Of a DNA stretch of 28,319 nucleotides, positions 1 to 6,711 are shown piece after piece (within the stretch, counting starts at the first letter, position 1; the number at the start of each line of letters is the position of its first letter). The notes below the pieces were generated by a model that made no database searches, was not told the origin of the DNA, and saw nothing but the letters and a program-made list of their open reading frames with translations. The stretch comes from SIG299 sp964541485 (GTDB lineage: Bacteria > Bacillota > Clostridia > Lachnospirales > Lachnospiraceae): the NCBI GenBank assembly GCA_964541485.1, contig CAZIQL010000027.1, positions 1 to 28,319 of the forward strand. Direction: 5' to 3'. The translations under genes and the position numbers were made by a program.

Positions 1-1
1 T

Positions 2-994
2 GAAGTGAAGGAACTGTATGCAGGTGATATCGGTGCGATTGCAAAGCTCGATGCCACACTCACAGGTGACTCCCTTACAGTTAAGGATACTCCGGTTACA
101 TACGACCCACCAAAGACATCTGTTCCTTATGAATATCGTGCATACTCTGCAAAGAATAAGGGCGATGAAGATAAGTTATCTCAGGCTCTGAACCGTATGA
201 TGGAAGAAGACCAGACCTTAAAGGCAGTGAGTGATCCTGAAAATCATCAGACACTTCTTTATGGTGTTGGCGAACAGCACTTAGAGATTACCGCAAGCAA
301 GATGGCAGCTCGTTATAAAGTTGAGATGGAACTTTCTAAGCCACGTGTAGCTTACCGTGAGACCATCCGTAAGAAAGTAACGGCTGAGCACAAGTATAAA
401 AAGCAGTCCGGCGGACATGGTCAGTACGGACACGTTATCATCGACTTCGAGCCATCCGGCAATCAGGATGAAGCATTTGAATTCCATGAAAACGTATTCG
501 GCGGAGCAGTTCCAAAGAACTTCTTCCCGGCAGTGGAAAAGGGTATTGCAGACAGCGTAGAAGCAGGACCTTTAGCAGGATATCCTGTAGTTGGCATTAA
601 GGCTACCTTAACCGGCGGTTCCTACCACGATGTAGACTCCTCCGAAATGGCGTTCAAGACCGCTACCTGTCAGGCGTTTAAGGAGGGTATCTTAAATGCA
701 AGCCCAATCTTACTTGAGCCTATCGCTACGATGAAGGTTGTGGTTCCGGATAAGTTTACCGGCGATATCATGGGTGACTTAAACCGTCGTCGTGGTCGTG
801 TATACGGCATGAACCCATTGCCAAACAGCAAGCAGGAAATCGTAGCTGAGATTCCTATGTCTGAGCTTTATGGTTACTCCACAGACCTTCGTTCCATGAC
901 GACAGGTATGGGCGTATACTCCTATGAGTTCGACCGCTACGAAGCAGCTCCTTCCGATGTTCAGGCAAAGGTTGTAGAAGAGAATAAGCAGTAA
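2..994 (+). CDS. Elongation factor G-like GTPase, C-terminal part (5' truncated by window edge)
   Basis: The reading frame is open from the first bases, so the true start and the GTP-binding domain lie outside the window; about 330 of an expected roughly 690 residues are seen. What remains corresponds to the end of domain II and domains III to V of EF-G. Recognisable stretches are GVGEQHLEI (domain III), KKQSGGHGQYGHV and GGSYHDVDSSEMAF (domain IV), and GDIMGDLNRRRGRVYGM and YGYSTDLRSMTTGMG (domain V). EF-G drives ribosome translocation and recycling in the cytoplasm. The C-terminal wording (PDKFTGDIMG, DLRSMTTGMG) resembles the divergent second EF-G class (FusA2-like) more than the canonical str-operon FusA, and no rpsL, rpsG or tuf lies downstream. 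This favours a paralogue, but without the G domain I cannot settle it. A strong terminator follows at 1043, so this is the last gene of its transcript. Confidence 0.9.
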   Translation, partial: EVKELYAGDIGAIAKLDATLTGDSLTVKDTPVTYDPPKTSVPYEYRAYSAKNKGDEDKLSQALNRMMEEDQTLKAVSDPENHQTLLYGVGEQHLEITASKMAARYKVEMELSKPRVAYRETIRKKVTAEHKYKKQSGGHGQYGHVIIDFEPSGNQDEAFEFHENVFGGAVPKNFFPAVEKGIADSVEAGPLAGYPVVGIKATLTGGSYHDVDSSEMAFKTATCQAFKEGILNASPILLEPIATMKVVVPDKFTGDIMGDLNRRRGRVYGMNPLPNSKQEIVAEIPMSELYGYSTDLRSMTTGMGVYSYEFDRYEAAPSDVQAKVVEENKQ

Positions 995-1042
995 TATTCG
1001 AAACTACTCTATTATTAGTGCGCATATGTTTTAAGACAGTTG

Positions 1043-1076
1043 ACAGCCCCGGAGAAATCCGGGGCTGTTGGTTTTT
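1043..1076 (+). terminator. Intrinsic terminator of the EF-G-like gene
   Basis: A perfect 11-bp GC-rich stem (ACAGCCCCGGA with TCCGGGGCTGT) closes a GAAA loop and is followed by TGGTTTTT. It sits 48 bases after the EF-G stop codon. Confidence 0.92.
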
Positions 1077-1181
1077 GTGGAGTAAGGTAAGATTCCTCTG
1101 AAATTTGCGACTATATTAATAGAATTTGTAGGTGGAAAAAAAGAATATGGTCTGCGATAATAAAAACAGAGGGGGTGCAGT

Positions 1182-2996
1182 ATGGTGATATTTTTCATTG
1201 ATTTGTTAAACAGAAGCATTGCGGTGGCATGGCTTGTAATCCTTGTGATTGCAGTCAGGGCGCTGGTTAAGAATATGCCGCAGTGGTGCCGGTTTGTGCT
1301 ATGGGGAACGGTAGCACTTCTATTGTTCCTGCCATTTACACCAAGAAGATTTATCATGATGCCGGCAGAGGAGAATGTTGTCTGGAGAAAGGTGTGCGTA
1401 GTTGCCGTTATTCTGTGGATTGTCGGTATGCTCGGACTTTTGGGGCATGAAATTATAAAATATGTGCGCCTCAAATACCATTACCGTATGGCGATTAGCT
1501 ATGATGAAAAAGTTTACTATGATGACAATGTAGAGATTCCGTTTGTGCTTGGCGCGCTGGAACCGCATCTGTATCTTCCAAAGAATTTGTCTGAGGAAGA
1601 AGAACAGGAAATTATAGAGAAAGAAAAGTATCGCATTTCCCACGGTGTTTACCTTTGGAAGGCGTTGGGCGGCATTTTGCGTTCTGTTTACTGGTTTCAA
1701 CCTACGGTTTGGATTGGCTACTACATATTCCTGAGAGACTTAGAACAGATAGGCGTGAGAAAGGAAAGGATATCGGTATTGCGCCATGTTTTAGCCATGC
1801 TTTTATGTATAGCAGCTGTTGCTTTGGGCACATGGATACTTACGGCTTCGGAAGAGGGATGGAAGAACTCTGGTGGTTCAGAACAGGTAAATGGTGAAAC
1901 ATCATCCGATAATGAGGAACCGGAGAGTTGGACCTATATGCATCCGAGGACAGGACTTACTATTACATTGAATGAGAATGGTTCTGCCGGAATCAGTGAT
2001 ATGGCATCTTCGATTTTGCCTAACGGGGTGTCCGGTACGTACAGTAGAAAGAAAAACATTCTCACGATTACTTCGTCTGACGGGGAAAATGAATATCATT
2101 TCCTGATGGATGGTTATAATCTGATTTTTTATAAATATATTTCCTCGGATATCAGTACGGTGTCAAGACGTGTCAAGGATATTGAGGACGAGGCGTACTT
2201 TGAACCGATGTTTGATGCGGTGCAGGGGGTGTATTATCCGGGGCTTGAGAACCCGGAGGGGTATAATGGTTCAGAATTGATATCAGGAGGCGACGATTAC
2301 CGCTATTACCGCGATTATGGCGGACTGTATTTTCAGGACAAGGTCTATGCAAGCACAGAAGTGTATGAGTCTGAGTATAAGTCAGATTTGCCGCTGGATG
2401 AGGTGCTTGGTGAAGAGCTTGGAACGGTATACGGAAATAGATTTGGTGGTTGGTCGTACCGGAGTGATATTGTGGGAACATGGCTGACCGGAACTGTCTA
2501 TAAGGTAAAAGGGTATGATGAAAACTACCGTGTGGCAATCTACTATGAGAAAAAGGAGATTCTGTACGAACAGGTGCAGGTGGAAGAGCACATATATACG
2601 GGAAAGCCGATAGGCACAGGGAGAACATTGTCTTATTGCCTGAAAATTTATGACTGCCTCAATGACATCTGGCTCTATCACGGAGAAGAATTGTTTCAAG
2701 ACCGGATGCATTTGGAAAACAGTGTGGGAGTGTTATGGTTTGCGGATGCGAAGGATGACCTTCTCACAGAGTTTTACGAGGCATTGAACAACGCAACCTT
2801 TGTGGATGAAGACGAGGAGAGTCTCCCGGATTTTGCAGAAGAAACAGGAAAAGAGATTATATTTGAAGACAAGTTGGGTTTACTTGTCAGGCTTATGATA
2901 TACGAAAGCGGTTATGTGGTACACGAGGCGGATGGGAATACTTTTATTGCAAGGGTGAACCCGGAAATTTGCAAACGAGTGATAGATAAGTTGTAA
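1182..2996 (+). CDS. BlaR1/M56-type membrane protein with degenerate protease motif and large extracellular domain
   Basis: Start chosen at ATG with GAGGGGG just upstream; 604 residues. Membrane segments are visible at about residues 5-27, 36-52, 68-90 and 202-222. The region around residues 120-195 follows the BlaR1/MecR1 (peptidase M56) pattern: a PFVLG..EPHLYLP segment, then the place where HEXXH is expected, then WFQPTVWIGYYIFLRDLE. The zinc site is lost: aligned by eye, HEXXH reads K147-E148-K-Y-R151, and the usual acidic CDE after RDxE reads GVRKE. It should therefore not act as a metalloprotease. After the fourth membrane segment about 380 residues lie outside the cell. One part (about 245-320: WTYMHPRTGLTI, GTYSRKKNILTI) resembles small beta-barrel/lipocalin-like repeats of Firmicutes surface proteins. 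No BlaI-type repressor lies beside it. A role as a signal-sensing or binding pseudoenzyme is inference. Confidence 0.7.
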   Translation: MVIFFIDLLNRSIAVAWLVILVIAVRALVKNMPQWCRFVLWGTVALLLFLPFTPRRFIMMPAEENVVWRKVCVVAVILWIVGMLGLLGHEIIKYVRLKYHYRMAISYDEKVYYDDNVEIPFVLGALEPHLYLPKNLSEEEEQEIIEKEKYRISHGVYLWKALGGILRSVYWFQPTVWIGYYIFLRDLEQIGVRKERISVLRHVLAMLLCIAAVALGTWILTASEEGWKNSGGSEQVNGETSSDNEEPESWTYMHPRTGLTITLNENGSAGISDMASSILPNGVSGTYSRKKNILTITSSDGENEYHFLMDGYNLIFYKYISSDISTVSRRVKDIEDEAYFEPMFDAVQGVYYPGLENPEGYNGSELISGGDDYRYYRDYGGLYFQDKVYASTEVYESEYKSDLPLDEVLGEELGTVYGNRFGGWSYRSDIVGTWLTGTVYKVKGYDENYRVAIYYEKKEILYEQVQVEEHIYTGKPIGTGRTLSYCLKIYDCLNDIWLYHGEELFQDRMHLENSVGVLWFADAKDDLLTEFYEALNNATFVDEDEESLPDFAEETGKEIIFEDKLGLLVRLMIYESGYVVHEADGNTFIARVNPEICKRVIDKL

Positions 2997-3008
2997 GATA
3001 CTTTTTTG

Positions 3009-3038
3009 TTGACAAAATAGTACTAAATACGATACTAT
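3009..3038 (+). promoter_or_regulatory. hicAB promoter with overlapping inverted-repeat operator
   Basis: TTGACA (3009-3014) and TACTAT (3033-3038) are 18 bp apart. ATAGTA (3018-3023) and TACTAT (3033-3038) form an inverted repeat that covers the -10 box. HicB antitoxins with a C-terminal DNA-binding domain repress their own promoter this way, so this is a plausible HicB operator; binding is inferred. Confidence 0.6.
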
Positions 3039-3060
3039 AAGGAGGAAGGAAAGAAAGAAA

Positions 3061-3185
3061 ATGCCGAGTGTAGAGAAAATAATTGAAAAGATGCAGAGCC
3101 AGCCTCATGGGATTCGGATGGAGGAGGCTGATAAAGTATTAAGAAGGTCTATGTAATGGATATTTTAAACAGGATTGGGAGGTAA
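3061..3185 (+). pseudogene. hicA: hicA toxin remnant with internal deletion
   Basis: An ATG after AAGGAGGAAGG opens a frame starting MPSVEKIIEKMQSQPHGIR, the usual N-terminus of HicA mRNA interferases, but it stops after 31 residues at 3156. The familiar HicA C-terminus (KVYVMDILNRIGR, then TAA) is still present at 3144-3185 in another frame. The middle of the protein, including the GSH region with the catalytic histidine and the double-stranded-RNA-binding-like fold, is missing. Compared with typical HicA proteins of about 75-85 residues, roughly 30-35 residues (about 100 bp) were lost in one out-of-frame deletion near 3142-3147. The toxin should be dead. The promoter, ribosome site and downstream hicB remain in normal operon order. 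Confidence 0.85.
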
Positions 3186-3191
3186 GAACAT

Positions 3192-3536
3192 ATGGAAGTA
3201 AAGGATTATATGAAATTGCCGTATACAAGGCTGGTACAGGAGATTCGGGATGAAAGCGGGCATTACTTTTTTGGAAGAATTTTGGAATTGGACGGGTGCC
3301 AAAGTACCGGAGAAACGCTTGAGGAATTATATGAAAGCCTAAATGAGGCAATGGAAGGATATCTGGAAACTAGATTGGAATACGGTCTTCTGATTCCGGT
3401 GCCGGAACATGTGGAAGACTATAGCGGAAAATTTGTGGTACGTTTGCCAAAATCGTTGCATCAACGGTTGGCAATAGAGGCAAAAAATGAGGGAGTTAGT
3501 TTGAATCAGTTGGCACTTTACAAATTGGCGTTGTGA
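3192..3536 (+). CDS. hicB: HicB-family antitoxin (orphaned)
   Basis: 114 residues, start at the ATG 6 bp after the end of the hicA remnant, with GGGAGGTAAG as ribosome site. Residues 5-65 follow the HicB partial RNase H-like fold that masks HicA (YFFGRILELDGCQSTGETLEEL, then an amphipathic helix to EGYLETRL). Residues 80-114 (KFVVRLPKSLHQRLAIEAKN, then EGVSLNQL) form a ribbon-helix-helix DNA-binding domain. The protein would neutralise HicA by direct binding and repress the hicAB promoter. Here the toxin partner is broken, so it can only act as an autorepressor or neutralise a HicA encoded elsewhere. The frame is intact with no signs of decay. Confidence 0.9.
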   Translation: MEVKDYMKLPYTRLVQEIRDESGHYFFGRILELDGCQSTGETLEELYESLNEAMEGYLETRLEYGLLIPVPEHVEDYSGKFVVRLPKSLHQRLAIEAKNEGVSLNQLALYKLAL

Positions 3537-3571
3537 AAAGGTACAAGAGAAAAAGTAAGAAAAAATCCCCC

Positions 3572-3600
3572 TTGCCAAAATCTGTACTTTGGGCTATACT
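3572..3600 (+). promoter_or_regulatory. Sigma-A promoter of the serS T-box transcript
   Basis: TTGCCA (3572-3577) and TATACT (3595-3600) are separated by exactly 17 bp, immediately upstream of the T-box stem I. Transcription should start near 3607. Confidence 0.8.
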
Positions 3601-3606
3601 AAAGCA

Positions 3607-3864
3607 TATATTTTTGATGTTAAGGGAAACTTCGATATCAGAGGAATCTTCAGAGAGCCGGTGGTTGGTGAAAACCGGTGGTTATATGATATCTTTCCAC
3701 TTCCCGGCTGGATGTTCATCGGAAACATTTGCGCATCAGGGTGAAAGCCCAAGGTTCGTACCCTTTATCGTACGCTAACGAGGTGGCAATTTATTGCAAT
3801 TAGGGTGGCAACGCGGAGCATTCCGTCCCTTAGTAAAAGGGACAGGTGTCCCGCGTTCTTTTTG
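3607..3864 (+). promoter_or_regulatory. T-box riboswitch, serine (UCC specifier), with terminator
   Basis: The leader senses uncharged tRNA-Ser and controls read-through into serS. Stem I contains the conserved AGAGAG (3652-3657) and a CCGG...CCGG distal arm. GATATC (3634-3639) pairs with GATATC (3688-3693), and GGGAA (3624-3628) pairs with TTCCC (3701-3705). These two helices enclose a loop whose 3' side reads TTTCCAC, placing UCC followed by A at 3696-3698 as specifier codon. The T-box core AGGGTGGCAACGCGG lies at 3802-3816. The terminator pairs AACGCGG (3810-3816) with CCGCGTT (3851-3857), with an inner GTCCC/GGGAC stem and a CTTTTTG tail to 3864. Pairing of the T-box core with the tRNA acceptor end would prevent the terminator from forming. 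The serine specificity fits the downstream gene. Confidence 0.93.
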
Positions 3865-4230
3865 TTAATAAAGGAACATTAACATTATATTGATTGTCTA
3901 AGAGATTTGGAAATTAAGCTTTTAGACTGCTATTGTAAATTGAATATTTGTCATATAAAAGATACTGCGACATGTGACTACGGAGAATGTATAGATTTTC
4001 AAGTATTTTGCTTGTTTGTCAGCAATCCGGCGACAGGAGGTCGACGGAAGGATTGACCGACATGGATGTCGGATTCAATCCGGTTGCGTAAGAAAAAGAG
4101 AGTATAGAGGCAAAATGCTATGAAAATCATATATTCGGAGTCGGAGCAGGGAACAGTATTTTTTATATGACAAATCTCAATACAAAGAAGCCAAAAGCTT
4201 GAATCCAAAGGAAAAAAGGAGGAAAATCAG
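3865..4230 (+). other. 366-nt spacer between T-box terminator and serS, with long hairpin
   Basis: T-box leaders usually end close to the start codon, but here 366 nt follow the terminator. GGATTGA (4050-4056), CCGACA (4057-4062), a TGGA loop, TGTCGG (4067-4072) and TCAATCC (4075-4081) form a nearly continuous 13-bp hairpin with a 2-nt bulge. GCAATCCGG (4022-4030) can alternatively pair with CCGGTTGC (4080-4087), competing for the last bases of that hairpin. A 16-codon frame after ATG at 4120 (MKIIYSESEQGTVFFI) lacks a good ribosome site. The spacer ends with AAGGAGG at 4216-4222, the serS ribosome site. I see no convincing gene here; a degraded gene or inserted element is possible. Confidence 0.5.
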
Positions 4231-5517
4231 ATGTTAGATTTAAAGTTTTTAAGAGAAAATCCGGAAATCGTAAAGCAGAACATCAGAAACAAGTTCCAGG
4301 ACAGTAAGCTTCCATTGGTAGATGAGGTAATTGCACTGGATGCAGAAAGCAGAAAGACACAGCAGGAGGCAGATAATCTCCGTGCAGAGAGAAAGAAGAT
4401 TTCCAAGGAAATCGGCGGACTTATGGCAAAGGGCTTGAAGGAAGAAGCAGAGGCAGCAAAGCAGAAGGTAAACGAATCCGCAGTGCGTCTTGCTGAGCTT
4501 GAGGCAAAGGAAGCAGAGCTTTCCGAGAAGGTTAAGAAGATTATGATGATTATTCCGAACATCATCGACCCAAGCGTTCCGATTGGTAAGGATGACAGCG
4601 AGAACGTAGAAGTACAGAAGTACGGTGAGCCGGTGGTTCCGGATTTTGAAATTCCATATCATACAGAAATTATGGAAAAGTTCAACGGCATTGACCTTGA
4701 CAGTGCAAGAAAGGTAGCAGGCAACGGTTTCTATTACCTGATGGGTGACATTGCAAGACTTCACTCCGCAGTGATTTCCTATGCAAGAGATTTCATGATT
4801 AACCGTGGATTCACATACTGCATTCCGCCATTCATGATCCGCAGCGACGTGGTTACCGGTGTTATGAGCTTTGCAGAAATGGAAGCCATGATGTACAAGA
4901 TTGAGGGCGAAGATTTATTCTTAATCGGTACCAGTGAGCACTCCATGATCGGTAAGTTTATCGATACGATTTTACAGGAAGAGCAGCTTCCTCAGACACT
5001 CACCAGCTATTCCCCATGTTTCCGTAAGGAGAAGGGTGCACACGGCATTGAGGAGCGTGGTGTTTACCGTATCCATCAGTTTGAAAAGCAGGAAATGATC
5101 GTAGTATGTAAGCCGGAAGAGAGCCCTGTGTGGTTTGATAAGTTATGGCAGAATACCGTAGATTTATTCCGTTCCTTAGATATTCCGGTTCGTACCCTTG
5201 AGTGTTGTTCCGGTGACTTAGCTGACCTTAAGGTAAAGTCCATTGACGTTGAGGCATGGTCCCCAAGACAGAAGAAGTACTTTGAAGTAGGCAGCTGTTC
5301 GAATCTTGGCGATGCACAGGCAAGACGCTTAAAGATTCGTGTCAACGGTGCAGACGGTGGCAAGTACTTTGCACATACCTTAAACAACACCGTAGTTGCT
5401 CCGCCTAGAATGTTAATCGCATTCCTTGAGAACAACTTAAATGCAGACGGCAGTGTAAATATTCCGGAAGCATTACAGCCATACATGGGCGGCATGAAGA
5501 AAATTGAAGTAAAATAA
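4231..5517 (+). CDS. serS: Seryl-tRNA synthetase
   Basis: 428 residues, the normal length for bacterial SerRS; start ATG 8 bp after AAGGAGG. It charges tRNA-Ser (and tRNA-Sec where present) with serine in the cytoplasm. Residues 1-10 (MLDLKFLREN) and the long charged helices at about 30-105 form the N-terminal tRNA-binding coiled-coil arm. The class II core follows, with the TSEH motif (about 234-237), motif 2 (FRKEKGAHGIEERGVYRIHQ, about 264-283) and the motif 3 region ending AFLENN. Motif 3 reads LNNTVVAPPRMLIAFLENN, not the GSGLAVGRTL...LENYQ typical of many bacterial enzymes; the essential arginine is kept. Expression is controlled by the serine T-box at 3607-3864. It is a single-gene transcript ending at the terminator 5528-5565. 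Confidence 0.97.
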   Translation: MLDLKFLRENPEIVKQNIRNKFQDSKLPLVDEVIALDAESRKTQQEADNLRAERKKISKEIGGLMAKGLKEEAEAAKQKVNESAVRLAELEAKEAELSEKVKKIMMIIPNIIDPSVPIGKDDSENVEVQKYGEPVVPDFEIPYHTEIMEKFNGIDLDSARKVAGNGFYYLMGDIARLHSAVISYARDFMINRGFTYCIPPFMIRSDVVTGVMSFAEMEAMMYKIEGEDLFLIGTSEHSMIGKFIDTILQEEQLPQTLTSYSPCFRKEKGAHGIEERGVYRIHQFEKQEMIVVCKPEESPVWFDKLWQNTVDLFRSLDIPVRTLECCSGDLADLKVKSIDVEAWSPRQKKYFEVGSCSNLGDAQARRLKIRVNGADGGKYFAHTLNNTVVAPPRMLIAFLENNLNADGSVNIPEALQPYMGGMKKIEVK

Positions 5518-5527
5518 GAGGTATCTG

Positions 5528-5565
5528 GGATCCGGAACGAGCGTTGTTTCGGGTCCTGTTTTTTG
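5528..5565 (+). terminator. Intrinsic terminator of serS
   Basis: GGATCCGGAAC (5528-5538) pairs with GTTTCGGGTCC (5546-5556), 11 bp including two G-T pairs, and is followed by TGTTTTTTG. Confidence 0.85.
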
Positions 5566-5626
5566 TTATCAGTCAATCGTTCTGACCGGCTTTGCGATGG
5601 ATGATTTGACAATAGGTCTACAGTCC

Positions 5627-5654
5627 TAAAGTTTCTCTTGCGATATGACGATAA
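5627..5654 (+). promoter_or_regulatory. Candidate sigma-28 (SigD/FliA) promoter
   Basis: TAAAGTTT begins at 5627 and GACGATAA lies at 5647-5654. The flagellar sigma consensus is TAAAGTTT, 11 bp, then GCCGATAA. All eight -35 bases and seven of eight -10 bases match, and the gap is one base longer (12 instead of 11). It leaves an 80-nt leader before the gene at 5741. Confidence 0.65.
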
Positions 5655-5740
5655 ATATAGTAAAATTGGGGCATAGAAACGGAAGTTTATGCTATAGACA
5701 CTCATTGACATAGAATGATTTTGCGGAAAGGAGTCCGATT

Positions 5741-6448
5741 ATGAGTAATTCTATTGACAGCAGTATTTTAAATCAGTATTCAACCACAGATTACAGTACA
5801 TTATTTAATTCCCTGCCAAAGACGAGTGATTCGTTTGATAGCGGTCTCGTTGGTCTTGCGACCGAGTTTAATTCGATTCGTAGCGGTTCTTACGGAAAGC
5901 TTCTTGGGGCTTATTATAAAAAGATGGAGCAGGAGGGTGCGACGGAGGCGATTCAGAAAGAAACAGAGAATCGTCAGTTGGTTGGCGGCAATGCGAGTAG
6001 TTTAAAGAGTGCGGCTAAGACACTTTCTAAGATGGATTTTTCCAAGGCAAGTGATGAAGAGAGCTTAGCTGCAATTAAGGAATTTGTTTCTTCGTATAAT
6101 TCCGTGATTGATACAGCAGATGATGTAAATTCCAAGAGCATTTTAAGAAATGCAGTCTGGATGACCAATATTATGAAAGAGAGTGCCGGACTGCTGAATG
6201 AACTTGGCATTTCAGTTGGATCAGACAATAAGTTGACGCTGGATGAAACCAAGTGGACAGATGCAAGCAAGACAACAAAGGCTTCTTTGTTTAACGGCAG
6301 ACAGGGTTTGGCCGAGAAGATGATTTATAAGGCAAGTCAGATGACAAATGCATCTTCCGAACAGGCTTCCTATACAGCATCTGCGTATAAGGACAATGGC
6401 GATTATACCGAAGTGAATGCGCAGTCCATTTACGAGGATTTGTTTTAG
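5741..6448 (+). CDS. Probable flagellum-associated protein (hook-associated/FliD-like tail), function unknown
   Basis: 235 residues, ATG after AAAGGAG. No signal peptide or membrane segment; rich in Ser, Asn, Lys and Ala with long predicted helices, as in axial flagellar proteins. Residues 105-165 (AIKEFVSSYNSVIDTADDVN, then a helix, then LNELGISVGSDNKLTLDETK) resemble the C-terminal domain of FliD and similar hook-associated proteins, where a 'FV..YN..I' helix precedes a 'LGI....G.L.LDE..' strand. It is too short for a full FliD (over 400 residues). The sigma-28-type promoter upstream supports membership of the motility regulon. It stands alone between terminators, away from any flagellar operon. 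Adaptor, chaperone client or minor filament-associated protein are all possible. Confidence 0.55.
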   Translation: MSNSIDSSILNQYSTTDYSTLFNSLPKTSDSFDSGLVGLATEFNSIRSGSYGKLLGAYYKKMEQEGATEAIQKETENRQLVGGNASSLKSAAKTLSKMDFSKASDEESLAAIKEFVSSYNSVIDTADDVNSKSILRNAVWMTNIMKESAGLLNELGISVGSDNKLTLDETKWTDASKTTKASLFNGRQGLAEKMIYKASQMTNASSEQASYTASAYKDNGDYTEVNAQSIYEDLF

Positions 6449-6473
6449 GGATGGAATGATGAAACAATAATTT

Positions 6474-6508
6474 ACACCGGAGTGATAATCGCTCCGGTGT
6501 TATTATAT
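6474..6508 (+). terminator. Probable terminator after the FliD-like gene
   Basis: ACACCGGAG (6474-6482) pairs perfectly with CTCCGGTGT (6492-6500) over a 9-nt loop, flanked by AATAAT and ATTAT that can extend the stem. The T-tract is weak (TATTATAT). Confidence 0.65.
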
Positions 6509-6528
6509 GAAAAAAAATAAAAAAGTTG

Positions 6529-6557
6529 TTGACAAAAGAATCAGAATCGTGTATGAT
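6529..6557 (+). promoter_or_regulatory. Sigma-A promoter of the tRNA-Gly gene
   Basis: TTGACA (6529-6534) and TATGAT (6552-6557) have a 17-bp spacer and lie 28 bp before the mature tRNA 5' end. Confidence 0.85.
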
Positions 6558-6585
6558 ACCAAATGTGTCAAGAAAAACACGATAT

Positions 6586-6658
6586 GCGCGAGTGGCTCAG
6601 TTGGTGGAGCGCGACCTTGCCAAGGTCGAGGCCGCGGGTTCGAGTCCCGTCTCGCGCT
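6586..6658 (+). tRNA. tRNA-Gly (anticodon GCC)
   Basis: A 73-nt cloverleaf: acceptor GCGCGAG (6586-6592) pairs with CTCGCGC (6651-6657), discriminator T; D arm GCTC...GAGC; anticodon stem CGACC/GGTCG around loop TTGCCAA, giving anticodon GCC; T arm with GGTTCGAGTCC. CCA is not encoded. It is a single-gene unit with its own promoter and terminator. It should read GGC and GGU glycine codons. Confidence 0.97.
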
Positions 6659-6711
6659 CTTGAGAAAGCGAAGGACCGATACGAAAGTATCGGTCTTTTT
6701 GCTTTCTCAAG
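6659..6711 (+). terminator. tRNA-Gly terminator, nested double stem
   Basis: The inner stem GACCGATAC/GTATCGGTC with GAAA loop (6674-6695) is followed by TTTTT. A second perfect 11-bp stem, CTTGAGAAAGC (6659-6669) with GCTTTCTCAAG (6701-6711), encloses the whole terminator including its T-tract. The outer stem begins one base after the tRNA discriminator. Confidence 0.88.

Noticed and set aside
3533..3778. 81-codon open frame
   Set aside because: It lies across the T-box promoter and stem I; the RNA structure explains the sequence and there is no ribosome site.
4120..4170. 16-codon frame MKIIYSESEQGTVFFI in the serS leader
   Set aside because: No good ribosome site and no recognisable family; kept only as a remark on the spacer.
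5076..5711. 211-codon minus-strand frame opposite serS
   Set aside because: Antisense shadow of a well-conserved gene; it also crosses the serS terminator and the sigma-28-type promoter.
6586..6711. tRNA-Gly 3' end as an attachment site of an integrated element
   Set aside because: No integrase gene or repeated tRNA 3' fragment is found in the window.
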